Counted from the first letter of the stretch, positions 44,410-54,221 are shown. The stretch is DNA of 64,000 nucleotides from Paraburkholderia sp. BCC1884 (GCF_900996225.1 NZ_CAAJGL010000068.1:1736001-1800000), one strand, 5' to 3'. A program made the numbers and translations. The notes: generated by a model from the letters alone, not told the origin.

Positions 44410-46056
44410 ATGGACGCGATTTCCCCTTCTGCTACCGCGGCGGCCGACCTGAGCGCGCAGGCGGCTGACGATGCACCGCGCGCCGCGGTGCTGCGCATGG
44501 AAGGCATCGTCAAACGCTTCGGCGCGTTTCAGGCGTTGGGCGATGTCTCGCTCGAACTCTTCGCGGGCGAAGTGCATTGCCTGCTGGGCGAAAACGGCGC
44601 GGGCAAGTCGACGCTGTGCAACGTGATGTTCGGCGTGCACCAGCCCGACGCGGGCGCCATGTGGCTCGACGGTGCGCCGTATCGGCCGCAGAGTCCGCGC
44701 GATGCGTTGACGCACGGGATCGCGATGGTGCATCAGCATTTCAGCCTGGTCGAAGACGTGAGCGTGCTCGACAACCTGCTGCTCGGTCAGGTGCGTGGCT
44801 GGCTCGATCGCCAACGCGAGGCCGCGCGCGTGCGCACCCTGGTGGCGGAACTCGGGCTCACGCTCGATCCTGATGCACGCGTCGCGGACTTGTCGGTGGG
44901 CGAAAAGCAGCGCGTCGAGATCGTTAAGTGTCTGATTCGCGAGCCGCGTCTACTGGTGCTGGACGAGCCGACCGCGGTGCTGTTGCCGGCGGAAATCGAC
45001 GCCTTGCTCGACACCTGCGCCCGCGTGGTCACGCGCGGCTGCGCGGTGGTGCTGGTCACGCACAAGCTGGCCGAGATCCGTCGTATCGCCGATCGCGCGA
45101 CCGTGCTGCAAAGCGGGCGCGTCGTGGCACGTTCGAGCACGCCGTCCACCGATGTCGACGCGCTCGTGCGAGCCATGATTCAGCGGCCAGGCAATGATGA
45201 ACACCACGGCACGCCAGCCGCGATCCTGCACGCACGGACAAACGCGGCGCCGCGTTCGGCCACGCTCAGTGCGTCGCCCTACGGCCGTCCGCTCGCCGAC
45301 GAAGCGTTACAGATCGACGGCCTGACCGTGCGCGACGCGGACGGCGTGACGCGCCTCGAAGACTGCACGCTGGTGGTCAACCGTGGCGAGATCGTCGGCA
45401 TTGCGGGAGTGGAAGGCAATGGCCAGAGCGAACTCGGCGCGGTACTCGCCGGCATGCAGAAGGCGAGCGCGGGGCGTTTTTTCGTGCAGGGTAAAGACTG
45501 CACCCAGGCCGCGCCGCAGACCTTGACGAAGGCGGGCGTCGGCGTGGTGCCGGAAGACCGTCACGCGGTCGGCTGCGTGCCCGACATGAGCTTGACCGAC
45601 AACCTCTTTCTCAATCGCCTCGACGACTATGCGCGGCGCGGCTTCATGCGGCGTCGCGCGATGCGGCGCGATGCGCGCGCGCTGATGCAGCGTTTCGACG
45701 TGCGCGCGGCCAGCCCCGATGTGGCGTTTCGCGGACTCTCGGGCGGCAATCAGCAGAAAGCCGTACTGGCGCGAGAGTTGACGCTCGACGGCCTCGCCGT
45801 GCTGGTCGCCGCGCAACCGACACGCGGACTCGACGTCGGCGCGGTGGCCGCCGTCTACGACCACATTCGCGCGGCGCGCGACGAGGGCGTGGGCGTGCTG
45901 CTCATCTCGTCCGAACTCGACGAGTTGCTGTCGGTGGCCGACCGCGTTCTCGTCATGTATCGCGGCCGCATCATGGGCACCTGTGTGCCGGATGCGTCGC
46001 AACTCACTCTTCAACGCGAGCGCATTGGCGCATGGATGGCAGGGCAGACAGCATGA
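44410..46056 (+). CDS. Double-domain ABC ATPase, BMP/nucleoside-type (importer A)
   Basis: A 548-residue tandem ATPase. Domain 1 has Walker [19 protein letters not shown] and signature LSVGEKQRVEIVKCLIREP. Domain 2 starts at VEGNGQSELGAVLAG, a degenerate Walker A without Lys, with signature LSGGNQQKAVLARELTLD. This asymmetric pair is normal for nucleoside/ribose-type transporters. Domain 1 has LDEPTAVL; domain 2 has AAQPTRGLD instead of a standard Walker B, a further decay. An insert with many Ala/Thr lies between the domains. ATG 44410 comes one base after the BMP stop. Confidence 0.93.
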   Translation: MDAISPSATAAADLSAQAADDAPRAAVLRMEGIVKRFGAFQALGDVSLELFAGEVHCLLGENGAGKSTLCNVMFGVHQPDAGAMWLDGAPYRPQSPRDALTHGIAMVHQHFSLVEDVSVLDNLLLGQVRGWLDRQREAARVRTLVAELGLTLDPDARVADLSVGEKQRVEIVKCLIREPRLLVLDEPTAVLLPAEIDALLDTCARVVTRGCAVVLVTHKLAEIRRIADRATVLQSGRVVARSSTPSTDVDALVRAMIQRPGNDEHHGTPAAILHARTNAAPRSATLSASPYGRPLADEALQIDGLTVRDADGVTRLEDCTLVVNRGEIVGIAGVEGNGQSELGAVLAGMQKASAGRFFVQGKDCTQAAPQTLTKAGVGVVPEDRHAVGCVPDMSLTDNLFLNRLDDYARRGFMRRRAMRRDARALMQRFDVRAASPDVAFRGLSGGNQQKAVLARELTLDGLAVLVAAQPTRGLDVGAVAAVYDHIRAARDEGVGVLLISSELDELLSVADRVLVMYRGRIMGTCVPDASQLTLQRERIGAWMAGQTA

Positions 46057-47150
46057 CTCCGACCACTTCATTGGCAAGCTTCACCCGCGCCGGCTGGCGC
46101 GGTTCGCGGCGCGTGCGAACCGCCGCCGTGCTGGGCGGTGCGGCGCTCGTCGCGATCGCGGCGGCGCTGGCGCTGATCGCGATCGTCCACGTGCCGCTCG
46201 GCGACGCGCTCGCGGCCTTCGCCGACGGCGCCTGGGGCTCGGCGTATGCGATCGGCGCGTCGGTCAATCGCAGCCTCGTGTTTGCGCTGGTGGGCAGCGG
46301 CTTCGTGCTGGCCAATCGCGCGCAGTTGACCAACGTTGGTGGAGAAGGGCAGATCGCGATGGGCGGCATCGCGGCCACGGCGGTGAGTCTCTATGGACAC
46401 GTGGCGCATCTGCCGTTTGGCCTGGCGTTCATCGTGCCGATGCTGGCGGCCGCGCTCGCGGGCGCCGTGTGGGGCGCGATTCCGGGTTGGCTCAAAGCGC
46501 GCGCGGGCACCAATGAAGTGATCAGCACGTTGCTGCTGACCTTCATCGCAGTCTGGTTTCTCTACTGGTGCGTGCAATCCGAAACACTGCTGCGTCAGCC
46601 GATGAGCAACGGGGCGACGCTGCCCGAATCACTGGATATTCCCGACTCGACGAAGCTGCCCATGCTCTCCAGTGCGAGCTCGACGGGCCTGCATATCGGT
46701 TTGCCGGTCACCATCGTGCTGTGCGTCGCGGTGGCGATCGCGCTGCTGTACAGCCGCTTCGGCATGCATCTGCGCGCGGTCGGTCTGAACGCGCTGGCCG
46801 CGCGGCGCGCGGGCATGCCGATCACGTCGACGATCGTCGGCGCGCTGGCCCTGGCGGGCGCGCTGGGCGGTCTCGCCGGTGCGTTGATGTTGCAGGGCGA
46901 CCAGTACTCGCTGAAGGCGGGCTTTTCCTCGGGCTATGGTTTCGACGGCCTCGTGGTTGGCCTGCTCGCGCGCGGCTCGATCACCGGCGTGTGCGCGGCG
47001 GCGCTGCTGTTCGGCTTTCTGCGCTCGGGCGGCATCAATATGGAAATGGTGGCGCAGGTGCCGTCGGCGCTGGTGCTGGTGGTGCAGGGCATCGTGATCG
47101 TCGCGCTGGCGGGCGGTTCGTTGTGGCTCGAACCCAAAGGGGCACGGTAA
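46053..47150 (+). CDS. ABC permease 1, BMP/nucleoside-type (importer A)
   Basis: A 365-residue membrane protein with 8-10 helices of the branched-chain/ribose/nucleoside permease fold. LTNVGGEGQIAMGGIAATAVSLYG is the signature block. The preferred start ATG 46053 overlaps the ATPase stop (ATGA); ATG 46032 would add seven residues. Its stop overlaps the start of permease 2 (TAATG). Pairs with permease 2 as a heterodimer. Confidence 0.92.
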   Translation: MTPTTSLASFTRAGWRGSRRVRTAAVLGGAALVAIAAALALIAIVHVPLGDALAAFADGAWGSAYAIGASVNRSLVFALVGSGFVLANRAQLTNVGGEGQIAMGGIAATAVSLYGHVAHLPFGLAFIVPMLAAALAGAVWGAIPGWLKARAGTNEVISTLLLTFIAVWFLYWCVQSETLLRQPMSNGATLPESLDIPDSTKLPMLSSASSTGLHIGLPVTIVLCVAVAIALLYSRFGMHLRAVGLNALAARRAGMPITSTIVGALALAGALGGLAGALMLQGDQYSLKAGFSSGYGFDGLVVGLLARGSITGVCAAALLFGFLRSGGINMEMVAQVPSALVLVVQGIVIVALAGGSLWLEPKGAR

Positions 47151-48067
47151 TGAATGCGGAATTCGTGGCGGTTTTCGTCGGCTCGTCGATTCGCTTCGCG
47201 GCGCCCTTGATGCTGGCATCGACCGGCGAGTTGATCAGCGAGCGCGCCGGTGTGCTCAATATGAGCGTGGAAGGCATGATGCTCTCGGGCGCTTTCCTTG
47301 GCGCGGCCGGCGCATGGGCGACCGGCAATGCGACGCTCGGGCTCGCCATCGGCATGCTCGGCGTGTTGCCGATCGCCTTGCTGCAAGCGTTCCTGAGCGT
47401 GACCTTGCGAGCCAATCAGATCGTGACGGGCATCGGCATCAATATCCTCGCACTCGGCGCGACGACGCTCGCGTATCGCGAGATGTTCGGCGAGCGTTCG
47501 AGCGCCGTGATTCCGGGTTTGGCGCGCTGGTCGCCGCCGGGGCTCGGTGCGATTCCCGTGATCGGCGAGCCGGTGTTTCATCAGGTGTGGCTCGTCTATC
47601 TCGGCCTTGCGATTCTGCTCGCCACGTCGCTCGTGATGCGCCGCACTGCGCTCGGCGTCGCGCTGCATGCGGTGGGCGCAGCGCCGAAATCGGTCGATCA
47701 ATCCGGGCTCTCGGTGACCAGACTCCGCTATGGTGCGGTGCTGTTTTCCGGCCTCATGTCAGGCGCGGCAGGCTGCTTCATTTCGATCGGCGACATTCAC
47801 ACGTTCACCGAAGGTATGACGAGCGGCTCCGGCTATCTGGCGATTGCCGCGATCATCTTCGGCAACTGGAAGATCGGGCGCACGGTGGGCGCGTGTTTGC
47901 TGTTCGGCGCGGCGAGCGCGTTGCAATTCCAGTTGCCGCTGATCGGCGTGCATGTGCCGACCGCGCTGCTGGTGATGCTGCCGTATCTGCTCGCGCTGAT
48001 CGCGGTGGCAGGGTTGATCGGCCGGCAAACCGCGCCGCTTGCGCTGACCCAGCCGTTCAGGCGCTGA
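47150..48067 (+). CDS. ABC permease 2, BMP/nucleoside-type (importer A)
   Basis: A 305-residue permease with the family block LISERAGVLNMSVEGMMLSGAFLGAAGAW near the N-terminus and about eight helices. Last structural gene of importer A. The order binding protein, ATPase, permease 1, permease 2 is complete. A TetR gene follows 88 bases downstream. Confidence 0.92.
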   Translation: MNAEFVAVFVGSSIRFAAPLMLASTGELISERAGVLNMSVEGMMLSGAFLGAAGAWATGNATLGLAIGMLGVLPIALLQAFLSVTLRANQIVTGIGINILALGATTLAYREMFGERSSAVIPGLARWSPPGLGAIPVIGEPVFHQVWLVYLGLAILLATSLVMRRTALGVALHAVGAAPKSVDQSGLSVTRLRYGAVLFSGLMSGAAGCFISIGDIHTFTEGMTSGSGYLAIAAIIFGNWKIGRTVGACLLFGAASALQFQLPLIGVHVPTALLVMLPYLLALIAVAGLIGRQTAPLALTQPFRR

Positions 48068-48155
48068 GGCGGCGCTTACAATGCCAGCAGGCGCGCCCCG
48101 GCGCGTCCTGTCGATGCCACCATGCAGCCGTTTGGCTTTAATTCGCTTTGACCTT

Positions 48156-48872
48156 ATGACACGAGCTTCAGCCCGATCAGGTTACGCAACCCCCGCCGCC
48201 AACCCGTCCTCGGCTGCATCGTCGACGGCGCCCGCGACCCAGCGTCAGAAGCTCGCGGCGGCGACCCGTCAGCGGATCTTCAGGATCGCGATAGCCGAGT
48301 TCTCGGACAAAGGCCTGAGCGGCGCGCGCGTCGAGACGATCGCCAGCCGCTCGAAGGTCAACATCCGCATGATCTATCACTACTTCGGCGGCAAGGAAGC
48401 GCTCTATCTGGAGGTGCTCGAATTCGTGCTGGCGCGGCTGCGTGAAGCCGAACTGAAACTCAAGCTCGACGTCGACCAGATCGAGCCGGTCACGGCCATC
48501 GTGCAGCTTTACGATTTCATCGAAGGGCATTTCGCGGCGCATCCCGAACTGTCCAAGTTGCTGTCGTTCGAAAATCTGAATCGCGCTCGCGTGATGAAAC
48601 GTTCGAGCGCGATTCCGGAGATGTCGTCGCCGGTGCTCGCGCTGCTGAGCACCGTGATCGCGCGTGGCGAAAACGACGGCTCGTTGCGCCGGGGCATGGA
48701 CCCGCTGCATCTGTATGTCGCGCTCGTGAGTCTCTGTTCGTTTCATAAGTCGAACGCTTATACGCTGTCGCGCATCTTCAACACCGACATGCTGGCGAAG
48801 CAGTGGCAGGAAGATCACAAGGCACAGGCGCATGAGATGGTGCGCGCGTTCGTGGTGACAGGGGCGGCATAG
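48156..48872 (+). CDS. TetR-family regulator
   Basis: A 238-residue regulator. The N-terminal 35 residues are a disordered Ala/Ser-rich tail; the helix-turn-helix is RIFRIAIAEFSDKGLSGARVETIASRSKVNIRMIYHYFGGKEALYLEVLE (blocks of residues about 48-97). A TetR_C ligand domain follows. ATG 48156 is chosen; longer starts extend into the intergenic sequence. It follows importer A on the same strand and may control it, or importer B; no operator is proven. Confidence 0.9.
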   Translation: MTRASARSGYATPAANPSSAASSTAPATQRQKLAAATRQRIFRIAIAEFSDKGLSGARVETIASRSKVNIRMIYHYFGGKEALYLEVLEFVLARLREAELKLKLDVDQIEPVTAIVQLYDFIEGHFAAHPELSKLLSFENLNRARVMKRSSAIPEMSSPVLALLSTVIARGENDGSLRRGMDPLHLYVALVSLCSFHKSNAYTLSRIFNTDMLAKQWQEDHKAQAHEMVRAFVVTGAA

Positions 48873-49033
48873 CCGGGTGCGAATGCGGGGCGTGAGAGCC
48901 CCGAGTTGGTGAGCGATGCACCGCCGCCGCCACGGCGAAAGGTACCTGCAAGCAAGGCAGGCTGCCTGAAACTTTGCCATGCAGATGCGCTGGTCAAGGG
49001 TTTGCAAGGATTTTCCGGGTTACATCACGCACT

Positions 49034-49049
49034 TGGCATACCTCCTGCT
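49034..49049 (+). promoter_or_regulatory. Sigma-54-type promoter for the atzF-biuH-trtA operon
   Basis: TGGCATACCTCCTGCT: GG at 49035-49036 and GC at 49047-49048, 10 bases apart, with TGGCA at -24 and TGCT at -12. The predicted start would be near 49060, 37 bases before GTG 49097 and within the 34-bp palindrome at 49053-49086. The rest of the 48873-49096 gap holds no gene. Confidence 0.65.
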
Positions 49050-49052
49050 AAG

Positions 49053-49086
49053 TTGAGTCCAAACTTGTATTCAAGATTGAACTCAA
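49053..49086. promoter_or_regulatory. 34-bp near-perfect palindrome, candidate GntR operator
   Basis: Outer arms TTGAGTCCAA and TTGAACTCAA and inner arms CTTG and CAAG share one centre; 14 of 17 base pairs across the dyad match, with no loop. It straddles the expected transcription start. The inner CTTGTATTCAAG resembles operators of FCD-type GntR proteins. The regulator encoded at the end of this operon (57636-58391) is the obvious candidate to bind it. Confidence 0.7.
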
Positions 49087-49096
49087 GGAAAAACAG

Positions 49097-50965
49097 GTGC
49101 CAAATTCGTTACCCATGACCGTCAAAGGACTCCTCGACGCCTACGCATCGGGAAGCCTCACACCGAGCCAGACTGCAACCGCGGCGTTGGCGCAAATCGA
49201 TGCCATCGACCGGCCTGAAGTCTGGATCCTGCGTGTGCCGTCCGCCGAGGTGCAAGCACGCGCCCGGACGCTGGAAGCTTTATACGCAGCCCAAGGCAAC
49301 GCCATCTTTGCGCAGATGCCTTTGTTCGGCGTGCCGTTCGCGGTCAAGGACAACATCGACGTCGCCGGCTTGCCGACCACGGCCGCGTGCGAACCGTTCG
49401 TCTATACGCCGGAGGCGTCCGCCTTCGCCGTGCAACGTCTGCTCGACGCCGGTGCGATCCTGATCGGCAAGACCAATCTCGATCAATTCGCCACTGGCCT
49501 GGTCGGCACGCGCTCGCCGTTCGGCGCGGTGCGCCACACCGAGTCGCCGCTGCGCGTCTCGGGCGGCTCGAGCTCGGGCTCGGCGGTCGCGGTGGCGGCG
49601 GGATGCGTGGCTTTTTCGCTCGGCACCGACACCGCCGGCTCCGGCCGCGTGCCGGCGGGATTCAACGGGCTCGTGGGCCTCAAGCCTTCGCTGGGACTCG
49701 TCAGCAAACGCGGCGTGGTGCCGGCGTGCCGCAGCCTCGACACGATCTCGGTGTTCGCGCACGACGTCGACGACGCATGGCGCGTGTTCAGCGAGATCGC
49801 CTGCTTCGACGCGCTCGACGGCTTCTCGCGCAAAGTGCCGAGTCTCGGCTTGCTGCGTTCGGCGCCGCGCATCGGCGTGCCGGAACAGCTCGAATTCTAT
49901 GGCGACGCGACTGCGAGCCAGGCCTTCTCCGCAGCGCTGGACTCGCTCACCACGCATCTGCATCTGCCGAGCCAGACGATCGACTTCGGGCCGCTCAAGG
50001 CGGTCTCCGCCTTGCTTTACGACGGCCCGTGGGTCGCGGAACGGCGTGCCGCGCTCGGCACGTTTTTCGAAACGCATCACGAGGCAATCGATCCGGTCGT
50101 CGCCAGCGTGATCGGCAAGGCCGCACAATTCAGCGCCGCGGACGCGTTCAACGGCCAATACGCGCTCGCCGACCTGAAACGCCATGCCGAGGCGCTCTTC
50201 GAAACGATCGACATCCTGGTCGTGCCCACGACGCCGACGCATCCGCTGATCGCCGACGTGCAGGCCAATCCGGTCGAACTGAATAGCCAGCTCGGTCTCT
50301 ACACGAATTACGTCAACCTGCTCGATCTGTGCGCGCTGGCGGTGCCCTGCCAGCGCCGCAGCGACGGTCTGCCCGCCGGCGTCACGCTGATCGCGCCGAG
50401 CGGCGCCGACCGGCGTCTCGCCGAACTCGGTGCGCGGATTCAGGCGCTGTTTGCCGACGCGGGCGATGCCGCCGGCGCCGATACGAATGCGACGGGCATC
50501 GAACCGCTGCCGTTCCAGGAGCCGACTGTCACGCTTGCGGTGGTCGGCGCGCATCTGCGCGGCGAGCCGCTGAACTGGCAACTGCAGGAAGCGGGCGCAC
50601 GTTTCGTCGAAGCGACTCACACCGCGCCGGACTACAAGCTCTACGCGCTCGCCGGAACGCAGCCGCCGAAACCCGGCCTCGTTCGCATCGCGCAAGGGCA
50701 GGGGCAAGGCCAGCCGATCGCCATTGAACTCTGGCAGGTCCCGTTGCGCACCTTCGGCAAATTCGTAGCCGAGGTGCCCGCGCCGCTCGGCATCGGCACG
50801 CTGCAACTCGCGAGCGGCCATACCGTGAAGGGCTTTATCTGCGAACCGTCCGCCGTCGCGGATGAGAGCGGCGCGCTCGACATCACCTCGTTCGGCGGCT
50901 GGCTCGCATACCTCGCCAGTCTGACGGACAAGCCCTCGGCAACCACACAGCCCATCGCTCTTTAA
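49097..50965 (+). CDS. atzF: Allophanate hydrolase (AtzF type)
   Basis: Converts allophanate to ammonia and CO2. A 622-residue two-domain enzyme: an amidase-signature domain with Lys84 (FAVKDNIDVAG), the cis-Ser in GGSSSGSA (157-163) and nucleophile Ser182 (GTDTAGSGR), then a C-terminal domain from about residue 470 (TLAVVGAHLRGEPLNWQLQE ... YKLYALAG) typical of allophanate hydrolase and absent from plain amidases. GTG 49097 has AAGGA 7 bases upstream; ATG 49115 is an alternative. First gene of a long operon with an importer, biuH and trtA. No urea carboxylase gene is adjacent, so its allophanate most likely comes from biuret. Confidence 0.93.
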   Translation: MPNSLPMTVKGLLDAYASGSLTPSQTATAALAQIDAIDRPEVWILRVPSAEVQARARTLEALYAAQGNAIFAQMPLFGVPFAVKDNIDVAGLPTTAACEPFVYTPEASAFAVQRLLDAGAILIGKTNLDQFATGLVGTRSPFGAVRHTESPLRVSGGSSSGSAVAVAAGCVAFSLGTDTAGSGRVPAGFNGLVGLKPSLGLVSKRGVVPACRSLDTISVFAHDVDDAWRVFSEIACFDALDGFSRKVPSLGLLRSAPRIGVPEQLEFYGDATASQAFSAALDSLTTHLHLPSQTIDFGPLKAVSALLYDGPWVAERRAALGTFFETHHEAIDPVVASVIGKAAQFSAADAFNGQYALADLKRHAEALFETIDILVVPTTPTHPLIADVQANPVELNSQLGLYTNYVNLLDLCALAVPCQRRSDGLPAGVTLIAPSGADRRLAELGARIQALFADAGDAAGADTNATGIEPLPFQEPTVTLAVVGAHLRGEPLNWQLQEAGARFVEATHTAPDYKLYALAGTQPPKPGLVRIAQGQGQGQPIAIELWQVPLRTFGKFVAEVPAPLGIGTLQLASGHTVKGFICEPSAVADESGALDITSFGGWLAYLASLTDKPSATTQPIAL

Positions 50966-50988
50966 CCTTCGATCAGGAATCGGACACC

Positions 50989-52086
50989 ATGACCAGCCGC
51001 CGCCATTTCATCAAGAGCGCCAGTCTGCTGACGCTCGGCAACATTCTGCCCATCCAGTCGGTGTTCGCTGCGCCGAAAACCACCGTCGGCGTGATCTACG
51101 TCGGCGCGCGCGGCGACTATGGTTACAACCAGGCGCAGGCGCAAGCCGCCGCCGTGATCAAGAAAATGCCGGACGTGAAGGTGGTGGAAGAGGAGAACGT
51201 GCCTGAAACCATCGCCGTGCAAAAGACCATGGAAGCGATGATCGAGCAGGACGGCGCCACGCTGATCTTCGCGACCTCGTTCGGCTACTTCGACCCGCAC
51301 GTGCTGAAAATGGCGGCGAAGTATCCGAAGGTGCGATTCGCCCACTGCGGCGGTTTGTGGAAGCAGGGCAACCCGTCGAACATCACCAGCTACTTCGGCT
51401 ACATCGACGAGTGCCAGTACCTGAACGGCGTGGTCGCGGGTCACATGACGAAGAGCAAGAAGCTCGGTTTCGTCGCGGCCAAACCGATTCCGCAGGTGCT
51501 GCGCAATATCAATTCGTTCACGCTCGGCGCACAGTCGGTCGATCCGTCGATCACCACTCAGGTGATTTTCACGGGCGACTGGTCGATGCCGGTCAAGGAA
51601 GCCGAAGCGACCAACAGTCTCGTCGATCAGGGCTGCGATGTGCTGACCTGCCACGTCGACGGCCCGAAGGTGGTGGTCGAGACCGCCGAAAAACGCGGCG
51701 CAATGAGTTGTGGTTATCACGCGAGCCAGGCCGCGCTTGCACCCAAGGGCTATTTGACCGGCGCGGAATGGGACTGGGCGACGCCGTACCGGCAACTGGT
51801 GACGGGCGCGCAAGCCGGCACGCCGCAACCCAACGTATTGCGTGGCGGCCTGAAGGAAGGCTTCGTGAAGATGTCGGCGTATGGCCCGAAAGTTACCGCC
51901 GCCGCCAAGCAAAACGCCGACTCGATCAAAAGCAGCATGGTGGCCGGCAACTTCGTGATCTTCAAAGGCCCGATGAAGGACAACAAGGGCGGCGTGGCAA
52001 TTGCCTCAGGCGCGAGTCACGGGCAGAGCGACTACACGCTGGAAAGCATGAACTACCTGGTCGCGGGCGTCGTCGGCCAGATCTGA
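50989..52086 (+). CDS. BMP-family ABC substrate-binding protein (importer B)
   Basis: A 365-residue binding protein of the BMP family, probably the receptor for biuret, triuret or a related ureide. The N-terminus SRRHFIKSASLLTLGNIL has a twin-arginine-like start and then a cleavage site near VFAAPK (residue 29). Mature sequence TTVGVIYVGARGDYGYNQAQAQAAAVIKK and FATSFGYFDPHVLKMAAKYPKVRFAHCGG is typical. It is clearly divergent from the importer A receptor in this window. 23 bases after atzF. Confidence 0.92.
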   Translation: MTSRRHFIKSASLLTLGNILPIQSVFAAPKTTVGVIYVGARGDYGYNQAQAQAAAVIKKMPDVKVVEEENVPETIAVQKTMEAMIEQDGATLIFATSFGYFDPHVLKMAAKYPKVRFAHCGGLWKQGNPSNITSYFGYIDECQYLNGVVAGHMTKSKKLGFVAAKPIPQVLRNINSFTLGAQSVDPSITTQVIFTGDWSMPVKEAEATNSLVDQGCDVLTCHVDGPKVVVETAEKRGAMSCGYHASQAALAPKGYLTGAEWDWATPYRQLVTGAQAGTPQPNVLRGGLKEGFVKMSAYGPKVTAAAKQNADSIKSSMVAGNFVIFKGPMKDNKGGVAIASGASHGQSDYTLESMNYLVAGVVGQI

Positions 52087-52120
52087 CGACGGCGGTGTTT
52101 GTTTGAACGAAGGAGCCGCG

Positions 52121-53245
52121 ATGCGTGCCCATGCCCCCAATGCCTCTGCCGCGAGAGTGATGCTCGCGCTCCTGCCAGCGCTGCCTACGGTGCTGGCGGT
52201 GCTCGGCACCCTGCTGCTGTTTTCGCTGTTCCTGCTGGTGCAGGGGCAGCCGGCGCTCGATGCCATCGTGCTGATCTTTCAGGGCGCGTTCGGTTCGTCG
52301 TTCGCGTGGCAAAGCACCTTGCTGCGCGCCGCGCCGCTGATGCTGACCGCCTTGTGCGTGGCCTTGCCCGCTCAGGTCGGGCTGATCGTGATCGGCGGCG
52401 AGGGCGCGCTGGCACTCGGCGGCATGTGCGCAGCCATCGTTCCACAGATGCTGCCGCACGGCACGCCCTGGCTCATCGCCACGCCGTTGATGGCGCTCGC
52501 CGGCATGCTGGCGGGCGGCGTGTGGATCGGTGCGGTCGGCGCGTTGCGGCAATGGCGCGGCGTCAACGAGACGATCAGTAGCCTGCTGATGTCGTACATC
52601 GCGATTGCGCTGTTCAAGCATCTCGTGGAAGGACCCCTGCGCGATCCCGCCAGTCTCAACAAACCGTCCACGCTGCCGGTGCCCGACTCGATGATGATCG
52701 GCTCGATCCCCGGACTCGACACGCATTGGGGTTTGGTCTGGGGCATCGTCGCCTGCATCGCGGCGTGGGTGTTCGTCAAGTTCAGCACCAGGGGCTTCGC
52801 CATGCGCGTGGTGGGCGGCAGCAATCGCGCGGCGCGTCTGGTGGGTCTGCCGGTCAACCTGCTGGCGCTGACGGCGTGCGTGCTCGGTGGCGCAGCGGCG
52901 GGCCTCGGCGGCATGTTCGAAGTCGCGGCCGTGCAGGGCAGTGCGAATGCCTCGCTGCTGGCGGGCTACGGTTACGCGGGCATTCTCGTCGCGTTTGCCG
53001 CGCGCCAGAATCCGCTCGCGATCATCGCCTGTGCGCTGATGATCGGCGGCATCGAGGCGAGCGGCAGTCTGCTGCAACGGCATCTCGATCTACCCGACGC
53101 CACCACGCTCGTTCTGCAAGGCCTGCTGTTCGCCAACCTGCTGGCGTGGGAAGCGCTCGGCGGCCGCATCGCCGCGTGGCGCGTGAAGTTGCAGGCCGCC
53201 GCGCAAACCGATCTTCCCGTGCAACTGGAGCGCACTCATGCCTGA
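52121..53245 (+). CDS. ABC permease 1 (importer B)
   Basis: A 374-residue permease with the block LPAQVGLIVIGGEGALALGGMCAAIV and about eight to ten helices. The ATG at 52121 has AAGGAG immediately upstream and is preferred to a TTG 18 bases earlier. Its 3' end overlaps permease 2 by 8 bases. Confidence 0.92.
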   Translation: MRAHAPNASAARVMLALLPALPTVLAVLGTLLLFSLFLLVQGQPALDAIVLIFQGAFGSSFAWQSTLLRAAPLMLTALCVALPAQVGLIVIGGEGALALGGMCAAIVPQMLPHGTPWLIATPLMALAGMLAGGVWIGAVGALRQWRGVNETISSLLMSYIAIALFKHLVEGPLRDPASLNKPSTLPVPDSMMIGSIPGLDTHWGLVWGIVACIAAWVFVKFSTRGFAMRVVGGSNRAARLVGLPVNLLALTACVLGGAAAGLGGMFEVAAVQGSANASLLAGYGYAGILVAFAARQNPLAIIACALMIGGIEASGSLLQRHLDLPDATTLVLQGLLFANLLAWEALGGRIAAWRVKLQAAAQTDLPVQLERTHA

Positions 53246-54164
53246 TATGCACTCGCCCATCGTGATCCTGTTGCTGTCGCTGTTCGCCGGTGCGATCCGC
53301 GTCAGTACGCCGTATCTGTTCGTGAGTATCGGCGAATGTCTGACCGAGAAAGGCGGCCGCGTGAATCTCGGCCTCGAAGGCATTCTCGTGTCCGGCGCGA
53401 TGAGCGGCTACGCCGGTGCGTTTCTGAGCGGCTCGCCGTGGGTCGGTGTGCTCGCCGCCGGTCTGGTGGGGCTGCTGCTCGGCTGCCTGCACGGGCTCGT
53501 CTGCTCGTTGCCGCGTGTATCGGACATTGCCTTCGGCATCGCGTTGATGCTGCTCGGCACCGGACTCGCGTTCTACCTCGGCAAACCTTTCATCGAGCCG
53601 CAAGCGCCGATGCTGCCGTTCATCGATCTCGGCACATGGACCTCGTCGCCGCAACTGCATAACGCGCTGCATCTGAACCTGCTGTTCGTGATCGGCGTGG
53701 TGCTCGCCTTCGTTCTGCAATGGGGCCTGCGCAATACGCGGTGGGGGATGGTGCTGCGCCTGGTCGGCGATCACGCCGAAACGGCGCGCGCGATGGGCTA
53801 TCCGCTCACCCGCGTACGGATCGCGGCAACGGCGGTAGGCGGCGTATTCGCTGGAATCGGCGGCGCCTATCTTTCGCTCGTGTATCCCGGCAGCTGGAAC
53901 GAGGGGCTCTCCAGCGGGCAAGGTCTGATGGCGGTTGCCCTGGTGATCTTCGCGCGCTGGCAGCCGTTGCGCTGCCTGTGGGCCGCCTTGCTGTTCGGCG
54001 CGGCCGGTGCGCTCGGCCCCGCGTTGCAGGCCGTTGGCGTGACGAGCGGCTACTACCTCTACAACGCCGCACCGTACGTGCTGACGCTCGTGATCATGAT
54101 CATCAATTGCCGGCCGGATCGCACGCTCGCGGGTGCACCTGGCGAACTGAGTCTGACTCGCTGA
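53238..54164 (+). CDS. ABC permease 2 (importer B)
   Basis: A 308-residue permease with the family block GECLTEKGGRVNLGLEGILVSGAMSGYAGAF. Around eight helices. Together with permease 1 it forms the membrane channel of importer B. The biuret-hydrolase-like gene follows after 57 bases, splitting the transporter genes from their ATPase. Confidence 0.92.
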   Translation: MPDMHSPIVILLLSLFAGAIRVSTPYLFVSIGECLTEKGGRVNLGLEGILVSGAMSGYAGAFLSGSPWVGVLAAGLVGLLLGCLHGLVCSLPRVSDIAFGIALMLLGTGLAFYLGKPFIEPQAPMLPFIDLGTWTSSPQLHNALHLNLLFVIGVVLAFVLQWGLRNTRWGMVLRLVGDHAETARAMGYPLTRVRIAATAVGGVFAGIGGAYLSLVYPGSWNEGLSSGQGLMAVALVIFARWQPLRCLWAALLFGAAGALGPALQAVGVTSGYYLYNAAPYVLTLVIMIINCRPDRTLAGAPGELSLTR

Positions 54165-54221
54165 TCGCGCCGTGCCGATTCAGGATCTTTGTTTTAGCGA
54201 ACTCACACAGGATATCCGACC

